A DNA stretch of 61,290 nt from positions 1 through 61,290 of the IMG/VR virus record IMGVR_UViG_3300036668_000250. One strand, written 5' to 3'. Made by a program: the position numbers and the translations under genes. Position 1 is the first letter of the stretch. Each line of letters starts with the position of its first letter. Of the stretch, positions 36,885 through 45,002 are shown in pieces. Source of the DNA: a virus. The notes below the pieces were generated by a model that was not told the DNA's origin, made no database searches, and saw nothing but the letters and a program-made list of their open reading frames with translations.

Positions 36885-37655
36885 ATGGCTAATAAAAAAA
36901 AGCCACCAGGGTTCTCTACTCAAAAAAATATAATTAATCAGTCATATAAAGATGGCAAGATAACAAAAGAAGAGCGTGCCTTTTTCATAGAAGACTTGAA
37001 TATTTTTGCCTCTGATGGAAAAATTTCTGCGACAGAAAAAAATGCAATTGCTGAAGAAATAAATATTTCTCAAGGAATATTTCCTAAGCCACCCAGTGCC
37101 CCACCGCCACCGTCTTCCCCCACACCGCCTCCATCATCGCCACCCCCATCATCTTCAAGCCCGACTCCACCACCAGCCCCAGTGATTCCTGCAACTCCCG
37201 CGCTGCCACCTCAACCACCACCACCCGCGCCACCCGCTATTCCGTTGCTGCCTCAGCCAACCAGTTTTGCTGTAAAACAAGCCGACCCAGATATCATTGT
37301 TTTTGACGAAGCCATAGATCCAGATTTTATAGTTGAGTCATTTTTCGAGGAATTTGGAGGAACAGAGTTAATAAAAATCTCCAGGTCTGACCTTATCTTT
37401 TCTTCAAAAACAGATTTAATTAATATTAAAAATATTGAAGAAATTCAACAAATTTTTTCATCAAAAAACATAATTCCTATTAAGTCTGTTCAGAACAACT
37501 TTGCAAGGTACGGCATAGACCTTTTTAAAAGAAATGTTTTTTCTCCGTTCTTTGACGACAATGGCAACTTGATTATTGAAATAGGTAATGTTAGATCGCA
37601 TGAGGTTATTGACGTAGAGGTATTGCGTAGTGGTACAATTGACGAGGTGGGTTGA
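36885..37655 (+). CDS. Minor tail protein with proline-rich linker
   Basis: 256 residues. Residues 1-65 form a helical, EF-hand-like or excalibur-like segment (SYKDGKITKEERAFFIEDLN; FASDGKISATEKNAIAEEI) with two similar DGKI...E units. Residues 68-125 are almost only Pro/Ser/Ala (PPPPSSPTPPPSSPPPSSSS), an extended linker. The C-terminal ~130 residues are a mixed domain with DPDIIVFDEAIDPDFIVES. The layout suggests a tail-tip protein whose two domains are held apart by a stiff linker. No enzyme family is recognised. Confidence 0.6.
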   Translation: MANKKKPPGFSTQKNIINQSYKDGKITKEERAFFIEDLNIFASDGKISATEKNAIAEEINISQGIFPKPPSAPPPPSSPTPPPSSPPPSSSSPTPPPAPVIPATPALPPQPPPPAPPAIPLLPQPTSFAVKQADPDIIVFDEAIDPDFIVESFFEEFGGTELIKISRSDLIFSSKTDLINIKNIEEIQQIFSSKNIIPIKSVQNNFARYGIDLFKRNVFSPFFDDNGNLIIEIGNVRSHEVIDVEVLRSGTIDEVG

Positions 37656-37657
37656 GT

Positions 37658-39025
37658 ATGATTACTAATGGTGGCAAAGAGTTAATCTCAAAATATCTTT
37701 TGGGCCAAATTGCAGAGTACGCCACACATATTTCTATTGGCGCGGGGGCAAAGCCACTAGGGGTTGCTGATGAATACCCATCGGCATCTGTTTTGCAAGT
37801 TAAAGAGCAGATGGATTTTGAAATGGCTAGAGTCCCAATCGTATCTCGTGGATTTGTCAATGATGCGGGGGAAATTAAAATTACCCTTACAGCAGAACTT
37901 CCAGTAGAAAATAGATACGATATAACAGAAGTGGGACTATGGTCAGCAGGATCAAATGTTATTGCATCGGGCTTTGACAGCAGGATTATTTTTACCTTCA
38001 ATGAGTCCTGGGAAAAACATGGATTGACCATTGAGCAAATACCAGTTCTGGATACCATAGGGCAATCAGGAGACATCACAACAACGGAAAACATTTTCTA
38101 CGTTTCTTCTAGTGACAGCACCCTAAGGAATAACTCAAGAGCATCTAGAAAAGAAGGGCCAAGGTTTTTAAATAATAAAATTATAATGCGTGGAGACACC
38201 GCCGACATCACTTCTAATCACGTTGAAGTTACAGGAGCGCAAATGTTTTCAAGTGTGACCTACTATACCGTGTCCTCACTTCCTGGTTTTTCGGTAGGAG
38301 ACAAGATAACCATATCAGGATGCTCTAATAGTATATTTAACTTTTCCGAAGCAGAGGTAATTTCTATAGTATCGCAAGGCTCAGATTATCAGATCGAAAC
38401 AAATAAGTCTAGATATGTAAGTAGTTTAGCCCCAGGTCAGGTAGGAACGGGGTCAATCACCTACTCTGGACCAGGACAGGCATGGGAAACAGGCTCTTGG
38501 ACAACATCATCAGGGTCTATTCACATGCACAATAACGCAGTTAACTTTGACATAAGCAACAACTCTCCTAACGATAAAATTAAATTAGCGATTTCTTTAA
38601 TCGACAAGACAGCCACTGCTGATTCAGGAGATCCAGATAATGTAAAACTAATATTTAATTTCTATAGAAACGAAGTAACAACAACTAGGGGATTTGCAAA
38701 AAAAGAAATATACATAGATGGATCGGAGTTTTCTGATTCAAGATATAGAGTCATAGAGATTCCAATTTCTGATCTCATTACTTCACCAGACTACACTTCT
38801 TATGAATCAAGGACTTGTACGGTTTTTGCTTCTGTAGAAAAAACTGGATCACCATCTTCTGACTACTATGTAGCCCTAGATGCTTTAAGGCTGGACAATG
38901 TGTCAACAAATAATCCTTTATACAAAATGATTGGCTACTCTGTTATAAAGGATAATGGGGAGCCTTTGGTCAAGTACCCCAACACAAACAATTATGTAGA
39001 ATTTAGATTCTCTCTGGGGATATAA
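37658..39025 (+). CDS. Minor tail / appendage protein
   Basis: 455 residues from ATG 37658, with GAGGTGG upstream; TTG 37652 overlaps the previous stop. The N-terminus (ITNGGKELISKYLLGQIAEY; ATHISIGAGAKPL; RYDITEVGLWSAGSN) resembles the base-binding region of phage fibre proteins that read THI.IG.G. ... ITEVGL. The middle and C-terminus are beta-rich and look like a carbohydrate-binding fold (DPDNVKLIFNFYRN; YVALDALRLDN). Confidence 0.65.
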   Translation: MITNGGKELISKYLLGQIAEYATHISIGAGAKPLGVADEYPSASVLQVKEQMDFEMARVPIVSRGFVNDAGEIKITLTAELPVENRYDITEVGLWSAGSNVIASGFDSRIIFTFNESWEKHGLTIEQIPVLDTIGQSGDITTTENIFYVSSSDSTLRNNSRASRKEGPRFLNNKIIMRGDTADITSNHVEVTGAQMFSSVTYYTVSSLPGFSVGDKITISGCSNSIFNFSEAEVISIVSQGSDYQIETNKSRYVSSLAPGQVGTGSITYSGPGQAWETGSWTTSSGSIHMHNNAVNFDISNNSPNDKIKLAISLIDKTATADSGDPDNVKLIFNFYRNEVTTTRGFAKKEIYIDGSEFSDSRYRVIEIPISDLITSPDYTSYESRTCTVFASVEKTGSPSSDYYVALDALRLDNVSTNNPLYKMIGYSVIKDNGEPLVKYPNTNNYVEFRFSLGI

Positions 39026-39028
39026 GAA

Positions 39029-40120
39029 ATGTCCAATAGCCTGTATTCTGTTGATCAGGAATTCACCTCTAAATTGTCCATACCCTTTAGCAATTTCAAG
39101 GAAGTAGACGCTTATGATAATATTTTTTTTATAAGGTTCAGAATATCTACTGAAGATAGAAACATCTCCTCATACTGGTCTCCAGTTTATTCAGTGGATT
39201 CAGATTTTCTTTATGAAAATGGTACATCTCAAGTGCCCGGAAAAATAAACCTTGAGAAGATAGGGGCTAATTCAGTAGACTTGTCATGGGATGAGGTTGT
39301 TGTTTATAAAGGAAGTAAAGATTTAGAGGTAGGGGTTATAGAAAACTATGATGTTTGGATAAGGTGGTCTGGATCATCTCTTGCGAATCCAAGCGACTGG
39401 ATATACAAAGAAAGAATTGGCACAACGTCAAATAACATCTTAATTCCAGAACACTACCCCTATCCAGTTTCTTCAAACGCTACTGGTGGAACCACTCTTA
39501 CTATTGAAACGTCTCTCACCATCCCTATAAACTTACAAGGACAAAAAATTATTTTTACAGCAGGTAAGGGAGAGGGAAATGAAAATACAATTCAGTCGAA
39601 CACCATTGGGAGCAACTCAACTATAACTCTTAAAAGTAATTTTCAACACGAAAATTCTTCTAGTACTCCAGACGTTACAACGGTATTTCAAATAAACAAT
39701 TATGGAGAACCAGAAGAACTTTTTGTAGAAGTTTATCGTCCAGGTAGGCCAGCACTAAGGCATGAAGGATCTTTAAGTATTGATCAAACACTTTCTGCAA
39801 AAGCGACCAAAGAGTATGGGGTGGTAGAGTCGGCAGGGCTTTCATTTTTAAATTCACACGGGTACGCAACGGGGTCTTCTGTTGTGTACTCTTCAGACAA
39901 CCCGATGATAGTGCCAGGAGCGGGTCTCCTTGCAAGTGGCCAAACTTACTATATAAGGTCTGATGAGTCAAATAAAATTGCCCTATATCCAACAAAAACT
40001 GATGCAGAAGAAAATACAAATCAAATATTTCTTGCACCAAGATCTGATATATCTGTGTCGGTTGGGTATTTAATAGGAAAAAGATTGTTGGCCTATGAAG
40101 GTAGCCTTCTGACGCTGTGA
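39029..40120 (+). CDS. Minor tail protein with fibronectin III-like domain
   Basis: 363 residues. Residues ~70-145 read like a fibronectin type III domain: PGKINLEKIGANSVDLSWDE, VIENYDVWIRWSG, DWIYKERIGTTSNNILIPEH. Such domains are common surface decorations of tail proteins. The C-terminal part has FLNSHGYATGSSVVY and TYYIRSDESNKIALYPTKTD, typical of a beta-strand module repeated in phage fibres. Confidence 0.65.
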   Translation: MSNSLYSVDQEFTSKLSIPFSNFKEVDAYDNIFFIRFRISTEDRNISSYWSPVYSVDSDFLYENGTSQVPGKINLEKIGANSVDLSWDEVVVYKGSKDLEVGVIENYDVWIRWSGSSLANPSDWIYKERIGTTSNNILIPEHYPYPVSSNATGGTTLTIETSLTIPINLQGQKIIFTAGKGEGNENTIQSNTIGSNSTITLKSNFQHENSSSTPDVTTVFQINNYGEPEELFVEVYRPGRPALRHEGSLSIDQTLSAKATKEYGVVESAGLSFLNSHGYATGSSVVYSSDNPMIVPGAGLLASGQTYYIRSDESNKIALYPTKTDAEENTNQIFLAPRSDISVSVGYLIGKRLLAYEGSLLTL

Positions 40121-40125
40121 TGCGG

Positions 40126-40131
40126 TATAAT
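40126..40131 (+). promoter_or_regulatory. TATAAT promoter, leaderless start
   Basis: GCGGTATAAT ends 6 nt before ATG 40138. It lacks the exact TGn extension. It begins within 10 nt of the previous stop. Confidence 0.5.
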
Positions 40132-40137
40132 TAGAGA

Positions 40138-40581
40138 ATGGCAAAAATACCGTTACCCGATAGAGGGCAGCCCCTAGACGTTACATATCTTTATCAAATT
40201 ACAAACGCAGTAAATGAACTAGCAGATTCAATATCTACTGCCACAGGAAAATACGCAACCATTGATAGTAGGGTTGCTGGAAAACAAAATTTTAAAATTC
40301 CTGATATCAGAATATTTGCAGGTTATGTGGATGTGGCAAATGCAGTAAACGTCAGCCCAGAAACAACCATAGAAAAATCAGTTGACTTCGGTTCAGCATT
40401 TAAGTATCCCCCCATAGTAGTCCCTGGTGTTGTAAACAACAACACTCAGTCTGCTGGAAACGACACTTCTGTTGTCGTTAGTTCTGTAACCACAACTTCT
40501 GCTAGTTTTAGAGTAAAATTTAATATCAGCGGTGAGGTAAGTGTGGGTGTAAATTATCTAGCAGTTGGAGTTCCCGCATAA
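40138..40581 (+). CDS. Virion protein resembling cyanophage structural proteins
   Basis: 147 residues. MAKIPLPDRGQPLDVTYLYQ, ITNAVNELAD and FKYPPIVVPGVVNNNTQSAG match, from memory, a small structural protein of T4-like cyanophages (IPLPERGQPLDV.Y.Y.....VNELA...K). The C-terminal half is an all-beta domain ending GEVSVGVNYLAVGVPA, which is probably a receptor-facing or trimerising unit. It is transcribed from its own promoter. Confidence 0.65.
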   Translation: MAKIPLPDRGQPLDVTYLYQITNAVNELADSISTATGKYATIDSRVAGKQNFKIPDIRIFAGYVDVANAVNVSPETTIEKSVDFGSAFKYPPIVVPGVVNNNTQSAGNDTSVVVSSVTTTSASFRVKFNISGEVSVGVNYLAVGVPA

Positions 40582-40587
40582 CGATTG

Positions 40588-40596
40588 TGGTATAAT
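40588..40596 (+). promoter_or_regulatory. Extended -10 promoter TGGTATAAT, switch to the replication region
   Basis: TGGTATAAT ends 9 nt before ATG 40606. It marks the border between the last tail gene and the DNA-metabolism region. Confidence 0.6.
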
Positions 40597-40605
40597 TTTT
40601 GAATT

Positions 40606-40797
40606 ATGTTGAAATGTAAAAAATGTTTTGGTAGAATGTTTATTGATAGAGCATTTACTCAATACAACCACTTAGAAACATTTTGCATTCGCTGTGGCGC
40701 AAGAAGATTTTATAAAGATTTTTATAATACTAATGGAGAAGCAGAGGCAATATGGCACATGGAGCAAATGAGGATGGCTCGCTCAATATCCCAGTGA
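40606..40797 (+). CDS. Small zinc-ribbon protein
   Basis: 63 residues with two CxxC pairs (CKKC and CIRC) about 24 residues apart, the spacing of a treble-clef or zinc-ribbon knuckle. It may bind nucleic acid or protein. Its last 46 nt overlap the next gene in another frame. Confidence 0.65.
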   Translation: MLKCKKCFGRMFIDRAFTQYNHLETFCIRCGARRFYKDFYNTNGEAEAIWHMEQMRMARSISQ

Positions 40798-41287
40798 TAC
40801 AAAGGCCAAGAAGAAGAACTTGGTTTTTGGATGGAGATATAGTAAGAATGGTTCATGTCAGCCGCGCTCAAGGCATAGTGACTTTATGGAACTGTACCAA
40901 GGAGTTAAAGTTTTCTATGACTATGGCCGAATTTAAAAAAAAAGAAAAAGGGCCTACACCGTTGCAGAGACAGCAAAACTCCTCAACTATCATCGAAAGA
41001 GTGTCCCAAGATTAGTAAAATCTGGTCTGCTCCCTCCACCCGTAGGAGAACTCCCTGGAGGAGAAAGGGCTTTTCATTACCTCAGTTACTACAGCGAAGA
41101 CCATATTTGGGAGGCAAGGGAGTTAATGTCTCAGACCCATATTGGATGCCCGCGAGCAGATGGATTAATAACAAATAATAAGATTCCAACAGAACAAGAA
41201 CTCCGCCATGCAATGGGTGACGGGCTTATTTATTATGTACAGAACGAAGAGGGAAAGTTTATTCCCGTCTTTACCGAAACAGTATAG
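40752..41287 (+). CDS. Helix-turn-helix DNA-binding protein interrupted by -1 frame change at an A9 run
   Basis: The first frame starts at ATG 40752 (MAHGANEDGSLNIPVIQRPR) and continues WFLDGDIVRMVHVSRAQGIV to MAEFKKK. At the A9 run (40935-40943) the frame that makes sense changes by -1. It then reads RKRAYTVAETAKLLNYHRKS and VPRLVKSGLLPPP, a MerR/excisionase-type helix-turn-helix, and goes on to the TAG at 41285-41287. Without a shift, translation ends at 41015 with a nonsense tail. One extra A would restore the frame, so this is either a homopolymer sequencing deletion or real slippage on A AAA AAA. The whole product would be about 178 residues, a likely regulator at the head of the replication genes. 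Confidence 0.7.
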
Positions 41288-41347
41288 AGTTCTGGACATT
41301 GCTTTACTTTAATGGTATTGTTTTTTCATGGACAAGGAGGCGTTTAA

Positions 41348-41545
41348 ATGGAACCAACAAAAATTCAATGGTCAATAGGTTACACAAAAAACTTAGGCAA
41401 CTTTGAGTCTCTAAGGCTTGATTGTCAGGTATCCGATTTTGTTAGAGAAGAGGAGTCAGCACAGGAGGCTTCTTCTAGAGTTTATCAATTTGTAGAGCAA
41501 GAACTCGTTGAAAAATTAAAAGAAATTCAAGAGGAAGTTTCTTAA
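41348..41545 (+). CDS. Small conserved phage protein
   Basis: 65 residues with AAGGAGG upstream. QWSIGYTKNLGNFESLRLDC followed by a helical Glu-rich C-terminus resembles small proteins found next to replication genes in actinophages. The function is unknown. The TAATG overlap couples it to the next gene. Confidence 0.6.
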   Translation: MEPTKIQWSIGYTKNLGNFESLRLDCQVSDFVREEESAQEASSRVYQFVEQELVEKLKEIQEEVS

Positions 41546-41862
41546 TGGCCGACAGGAAAAATAGGTTTGCCCTGATAAGTGGTTTCGAAAAACACTACAG
41601 GGTTAATGGAATGACTAAGCCAGAGATCAACAAGTATGGAGAGCAGTGGGCCGCAGATGCTCTCCTAGAGTCGTTTGAAGTTGATGATTTAAAGGATGCC
41701 ATAGAGTACTATTTTTACATATCCCATAGGCCAACCTGGAAGGGGTTCGCTAACAACGCGGATAAGTTGATAAATGCTGTGCGAATTAAAAAAGAAGACG
41801 ATGCGCTGCGGGCACAGATGAGAATTAAGGCAAAGGAGTGGATGAATGAATCTAGAGGCTAA
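41545..41862 (+). CDS. Small helical protein before the helicase (possible loader)
   Basis: 105 residues, all-helical pattern: RFALISGFEKHYRVNGMTKP, EQWAADALLESF, YFYISHRPTWKGFANNADKL. It overlaps the helicase gene by 17 nt. A small helical protein translated together with a DnaB-type helicase suggests a helicase loader or partner, but this is inference from position only. Confidence 0.55.
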   Translation: MADRKNRFALISGFEKHYRVNGMTKPEINKYGEQWAADALLESFEVDDLKDAIEYYFYISHRPTWKGFANNADKLINAVRIKKEDDALRAQMRIKAKEWMNESRG

Positions 41863-43066
41863 GACAATTTCTGCTGTATTAAATGACAAGCAGATTCATG
41901 TTCTTTTACAGGCGAACATTGATAGATTATTGCGTACCCATAACGATGTCTGGGACTTTATTCATAACTACTATGAGCAAAATCAATCAAGCCCATCTCC
42001 TAAACTTGTTAAGGAAAAGTTTGCTGACTTTGAGTATTCTGAAGATACAGGTGCTACCAAGCATCACCTAGAAGAATTGCGCTCTGAGTATCTTAACGAC
42101 AACGTAAAGATTATGTTGCGCGAAGCAGCATCTGATGTCAGCGAGGGGCAGTCTCTGGCCGCTCTGGACAACATTCTTAAAGAAACGGCACGGCTAAAAA
42201 ATATTACATCACCTGCAAGAGACCTGGACGTATCTAATGTTGATGACGCTATCTCATATTATGAGAACGTAAAGCGCCAACAGGAGTCTGGCACTTATGG
42301 CATATACACAGGAATCAAGGGGTTCGATAACTTTATGCCGTCTGGAATTATGCCTGGAAACTTTGGCATTCTTCTTGCCTACCCTGCAATCGGAAAGTCG
42401 TGGATGGCTCTTTATTTTGCCGTCGCCGCATGGAAAAAGGGAAAGTCTCCTCTCATCGTTTCTCTTGAAATGACTGAAACAGAGGTAAGAAATCGTATCT
42501 TTACTATTCTAGGAGAGGGTCTTTGGTCTCATAGGCAGTTGAGTATGGGTAATGTAGAAATAGATACAATGAAAAAGTGGATGAATAGAACCTTTGAGGG
42601 TATGCCCCCATTGCACATCATATCTAATGACGGTATCGGTGAAATTAGTCCTAGCGTTCTTAGAGGCAAGATAAATCAATACAACCCATCTATAGTTTTT
42701 CTTGACTACCTTAATCTAATGACTAGCAATCACAGAACAGATAGCGAAGTTGTTAAAATGAAAAACCTTTCTAGAGAACTTAAACTTCTTGCAATTAGTG
42801 AAGAGATTCCAATTATCGCCATCTCTTCTGCAACACCAGACGATGCTACAGACATGAATAGCGTGCCAACCCTAGGTCAGACCTCCTGGTCTCGCCAGAT
42901 TGCCTATGATGCAGACTTTTTGCTAGCACTAGGGCGATCACCAAATAGTGATGTGGTAGAGTGTGTCTTTAGAAAGTCCAGAAACGGTCCATTGGGAGAT
43001 TTTTTGGTTCAGGTAGATTTTGACAGGGGCATTTTTAGAGACAGAGAGTTTGACGATAATATGTAA
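41846..43066 (+). CDS. Replicative DNA helicase, DnaB-like
   Basis: 406 residues. Hexameric 5'-3' helicase of the phage fork. The C-terminal RecA-fold domain begins near residue 150: TGIKGFDNFMPSGIMPGNFG, Walker A variant AYPAIGKSW, LIVSLEMTETEVRNR, Walker B SIVFLDYLNLM, and ISSATPDDATDMN in the position of sensor/H4. The N-terminal ~140 residues are helical, as in DnaB. It is slightly shorter than bacterial DnaB (~450). AAAGGAG upstream supports ATG 41846. Confidence 0.9.
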   Translation: MNLEAKTISAVLNDKQIHVLLQANIDRLLRTHNDVWDFIHNYYEQNQSSPSPKLVKEKFADFEYSEDTGATKHHLEELRSEYLNDNVKIMLREAASDVSEGQSLAALDNILKETARLKNITSPARDLDVSNVDDAISYYENVKRQQESGTYGIYTGIKGFDNFMPSGIMPGNFGILLAYPAIGKSWMALYFAVAAWKKGKSPLIVSLEMTETEVRNRIFTILGEGLWSHRQLSMGNVEIDTMKKWMNRTFEGMPPLHIISNDGIGEISPSVLRGKINQYNPSIVFLDYLNLMTSNHRTDSEVVKMKNLSRELKLLAISEEIPIIAISSATPDDATDMNSVPTLGQTSWSRQIAYDADFLLALGRSPNSDVVECVFRKSRNGPLGDFLVQVDFDRGIFRDREFDDNM

Positions 43067-43087
43067 AACCTTAAACATAATTAATAA

Positions 43088-43095
43088 TGTATAAT
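43088..43095 (+). promoter_or_regulatory. TGTATAAT promoter, leaderless start
   Basis: TGTATAAT ends 7 nt before ATG 43103, in the only gap between the helicase and primase genes. Confidence 0.5.
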
Positions 43096-43102
43096 TTAAT
43101 CT

Positions 43103-43426
43103 ATGAGTTTCCTTCATAAAAGAATAAAAATGTTTAGTCTAGATGGTAAGATATTAGACGATTCATGCATTGCCAGAATGAGGGAGCAGTACATCCTACT
43201 ACTTTCCGACTCCATGAGGAGTCAGGGGTACGTTATGAGAATAGATATAGATCCAGACTGGTCAATATCATATACAGGCTCAGACTATGACTTTATGCTA
43301 AGCGTTTATGGCGCATTTTTAGGAAAGAAGAATTCACTATGTATCGAAGCACTAGACAAAAACAGGCCAATATATATACCGAAGAGCAAATTAGATCGGT
43401 TATCTCAAAATCAGGAATCGAAATAG
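43103..43426 (+). CDS. Unknown protein preceding primase
   Basis: 107 residues (MSFLHKRIKMFSLDGKILDD; SQGYVMRIDIDPDWSISYTG). No family recognised. It overlaps the primase gene by 88 nt in a different frame, which is long for this genome. The overlap implies coupled expression, but one of the two ends could be placed slightly differently. Confidence 0.55.
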   Translation: MSFLHKRIKMFSLDGKILDDSCIARMREQYILLLSDSMRSQGYVMRIDIDPDWSISYTGSDYDFMLSVYGAFLGKKNSLCIEALDKNRPIYIPKSKLDRLSQNQESK

Positions 43427-44283
43427 CATCTGAGGTAGAATCAGATTTCTTAATTTTTTGCCCATTTCATAATAATCACAGAACCCCAGCGGGAGAAGTG
43501 TCTAAAACTTCAGGAACATTTTTTTGTTTTTCTTGTCATGAATCAAGATCTTTTATAGAACTTCTAATGTTCTACACAAAGAAAAGTTTTTTTGAGGTTA
43601 CTCGTCTAATTAATAGTTATGAAAAAAATATTGACATAGTGGATGACGTTTCTTCTTTTTTAGAAGAAAAGCAAGAGTTCCATCCGTTTGATAGGCTTCT
43701 TATAAAAAAACTAAACAATCAAGCACTAGACTCCCCTAGGGCGATAAGATACTTTGAGGGAAGGCGCATCAGTAAGGAGTCTGTTTCATCGTTAAGTCTG
43801 GGGTACAGTGAAAAGCAAGACATGGTAACCGTCCCCATCTCAACTCCAGACGGAAGTGATTTTGTTGGTTTTGTTGGAAGGTCAATTGAGGGAAAGAGTT
43901 TTAGGAATACGCCAGGGCTACCAAAATCAAAAGTGCTCTTTAATTTACATCGGAACAAATATAAGGATCATGTTTATGTTGTTGAGTCGTCCTTTGATGC
44001 GATAAGATTACATCAATGCGGAGTTTCTGCTGTTTCCACTTTGGGTTCAAGTGTATCAAAAAAACAAATAGATTTATTGAAAAAATACTTTAACTATGTC
44101 ATTCTTATTCCAGACAACGATGATGCTGGAAGAGATATGTCAAAAAAAATTACAGAAGTTTTAGGCAAACAGTCCATTTCTATTGGATTGCCTAATAGGT
44201 TCAAGGATATTGGAGACCTTGCTGACTCAGATATTCTTGAACTAACCAAGAGGGTCGATGACCCATTACTAGCGATATACTAA
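43339..44283 (+). CDS. DNA primase, DnaG-like
   Basis: 314 residues. Makes RNA primers for the lagging strand. An N-terminal CHC2-type zinc finger is visible (FCPFHNNHRTP ... FFCFSCHES, residues ~40-70). Then comes an RNA-polymerase-like part (RAIRYFEGRRISKESVSSLS; PISTPDG). The Toprim core follows: YVVESSFDAIRLHQCG with the catalytic Glu, then VILIPDNDDAGRD with the DxD metal site. It lacks a helicase-binding C-terminal domain, as is common for phage primases. It follows the DnaB gene. Confidence 0.9.
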   Translation: MYRSTRQKQANIYTEEQIRSVISKSGIEIASEVESDFLIFCPFHNNHRTPAGEVSKTSGTFFCFSCHESRSFIELLMFYTKKSFFEVTRLINSYEKNIDIVDDVSSFLEEKQEFHPFDRLLIKKLNNQALDSPRAIRYFEGRRISKESVSSLSLGYSEKQDMVTVPISTPDGSDFVGFVGRSIEGKSFRNTPGLPKSKVLFNLHRNKYKDHVYVVESSFDAIRLHQCGVSAVSTLGSSVSKKQIDLLKKYFNYVILIPDNDDAGRDMSKKITEVLGKQSISIGLPNRFKDIGDLADSDILELTKRVDDPLLAIY

Positions 44284-44294
44284 AGGAGATATAA

Positions 44295-44954
44295 GTGTCT
44301 ATTTTAAAAGGATTAAAGGAAATGGAAAAGGCTTTGGTTCGACCCGCTGCTTCGTCTGAGGGTGGGCTTAAGGTTAGATGGCTAAAGTTGGATGATCAGC
44401 AAAGTGCAAAGATTCGCTTTATTAACGAACTTGACGAAGATTCTCCACACTATGACCCAGAAAGAGATCTGGCCATTGTTGTTTCTGAGCACTCAAACCC
44501 CAAGGATTACAAGAGAAAGGCTGTCTGTACCGTAGATAGCGAAGGACGTTGCTTTGGGTGTGAGATGGCGAGAAAGGAGCCTAAGAGCGGGTGGAGAGCA
44601 CGATTCCGGTTTTACATCAACCTTCTGGTAGATGACGGCCTTGAAGATCCATACGTTGCTGTTTGGTCTCAGGGTGTTGGGAAGCAGTCCGCGTTCAACA
44701 CTTTGCGGGAGTATGCCGTAGATACTGGCTCTATTGGAAATAGAACTTGGAGAATGAAGCGTCAGGGCACAGCCACAGACACCACCTACATCCTTCTCCC
44801 AGGTGACCCCGATACAGAGAAGTACGATTGGTCTGGCGTAGAGCCTTTTAATCTCGAAAAGGTTGTTCGAGAAGTTCCATACGCTGAGCAAGAGGCATTT
44901 TATCTAGGGTTTGATGCCCCAGCACAAAGCAATAATACAAACATTGACTGGTAG
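44295..44954 (+). CDS. Putative single-stranded DNA-binding protein
   Basis: 219 residues from GTG 44295 (AAGGAG upstream). WLKLDDQQSAKIRFINELDE, then KRKAVCTVDSEGRCFGCEMA (Cys cluster), RARFRFYINLLVDDG and a tail with NNTNIDW. The pattern of an OB-like domain with an inserted zinc cluster and an acidic or aromatic C-terminal tip resembles phage ssDNA-binding proteins of the gp32/gp2.5 type. Its place between primase and polymerase supports this. Confidence 0.65.
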   Translation: MSILKGLKEMEKALVRPAASSEGGLKVRWLKLDDQQSAKIRFINELDEDSPHYDPERDLAIVVSEHSNPKDYKRKAVCTVDSEGRCFGCEMARKEPKSGWRARFRFYINLLVDDGLEDPYVAVWSQGVGKQSAFNTLREYAVDTGSIGNRTWRMKRQGTATDTTYILLPGDPDTEKYDWSGVEPFNLEKVVREVPYAEQEAFYLGFDAPAQSNNTNIDW

Positions 44955-44985
44955 AGGTGTGGCCCCAGGAAACTGGGGCACATCT
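44955..44985 (+). promoter_or_regulatory. GAAA-tetraloop hairpin upstream of the polymerase gene
   Basis: CCCCAG (44963-44968) pairs with CTGGGG (44973-44978) around GAAA; after one bulged G the stem continues AGGTGTG/CACATCT. Total 13 pairs. No U tract follows; the polymerase ribosome site AAAGGGA (44987-44993) comes 2 nt later. It could be a terminator remnant or a translational control element. Confidence 0.6.
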
Positions 44986-45002
44986 AAAGGGATTGGACTA
45001 TA

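Noticed and set aside
37631-37639. TGGTACAAT as a promoter for the gene at 37658
   Set aside because: It lies within the preceding coding sequence, there is a normal ribosome site for coupled translation, and it differs from the consensus; not strong enough to list.
40935-41015. C-terminal tail of the unshifted frame after the A9 run
   Set aside because: The sequence after KKK (EKGPTPLQRQQ) is not protein-like beside the clear helix-turn-helix in the -1 frame.
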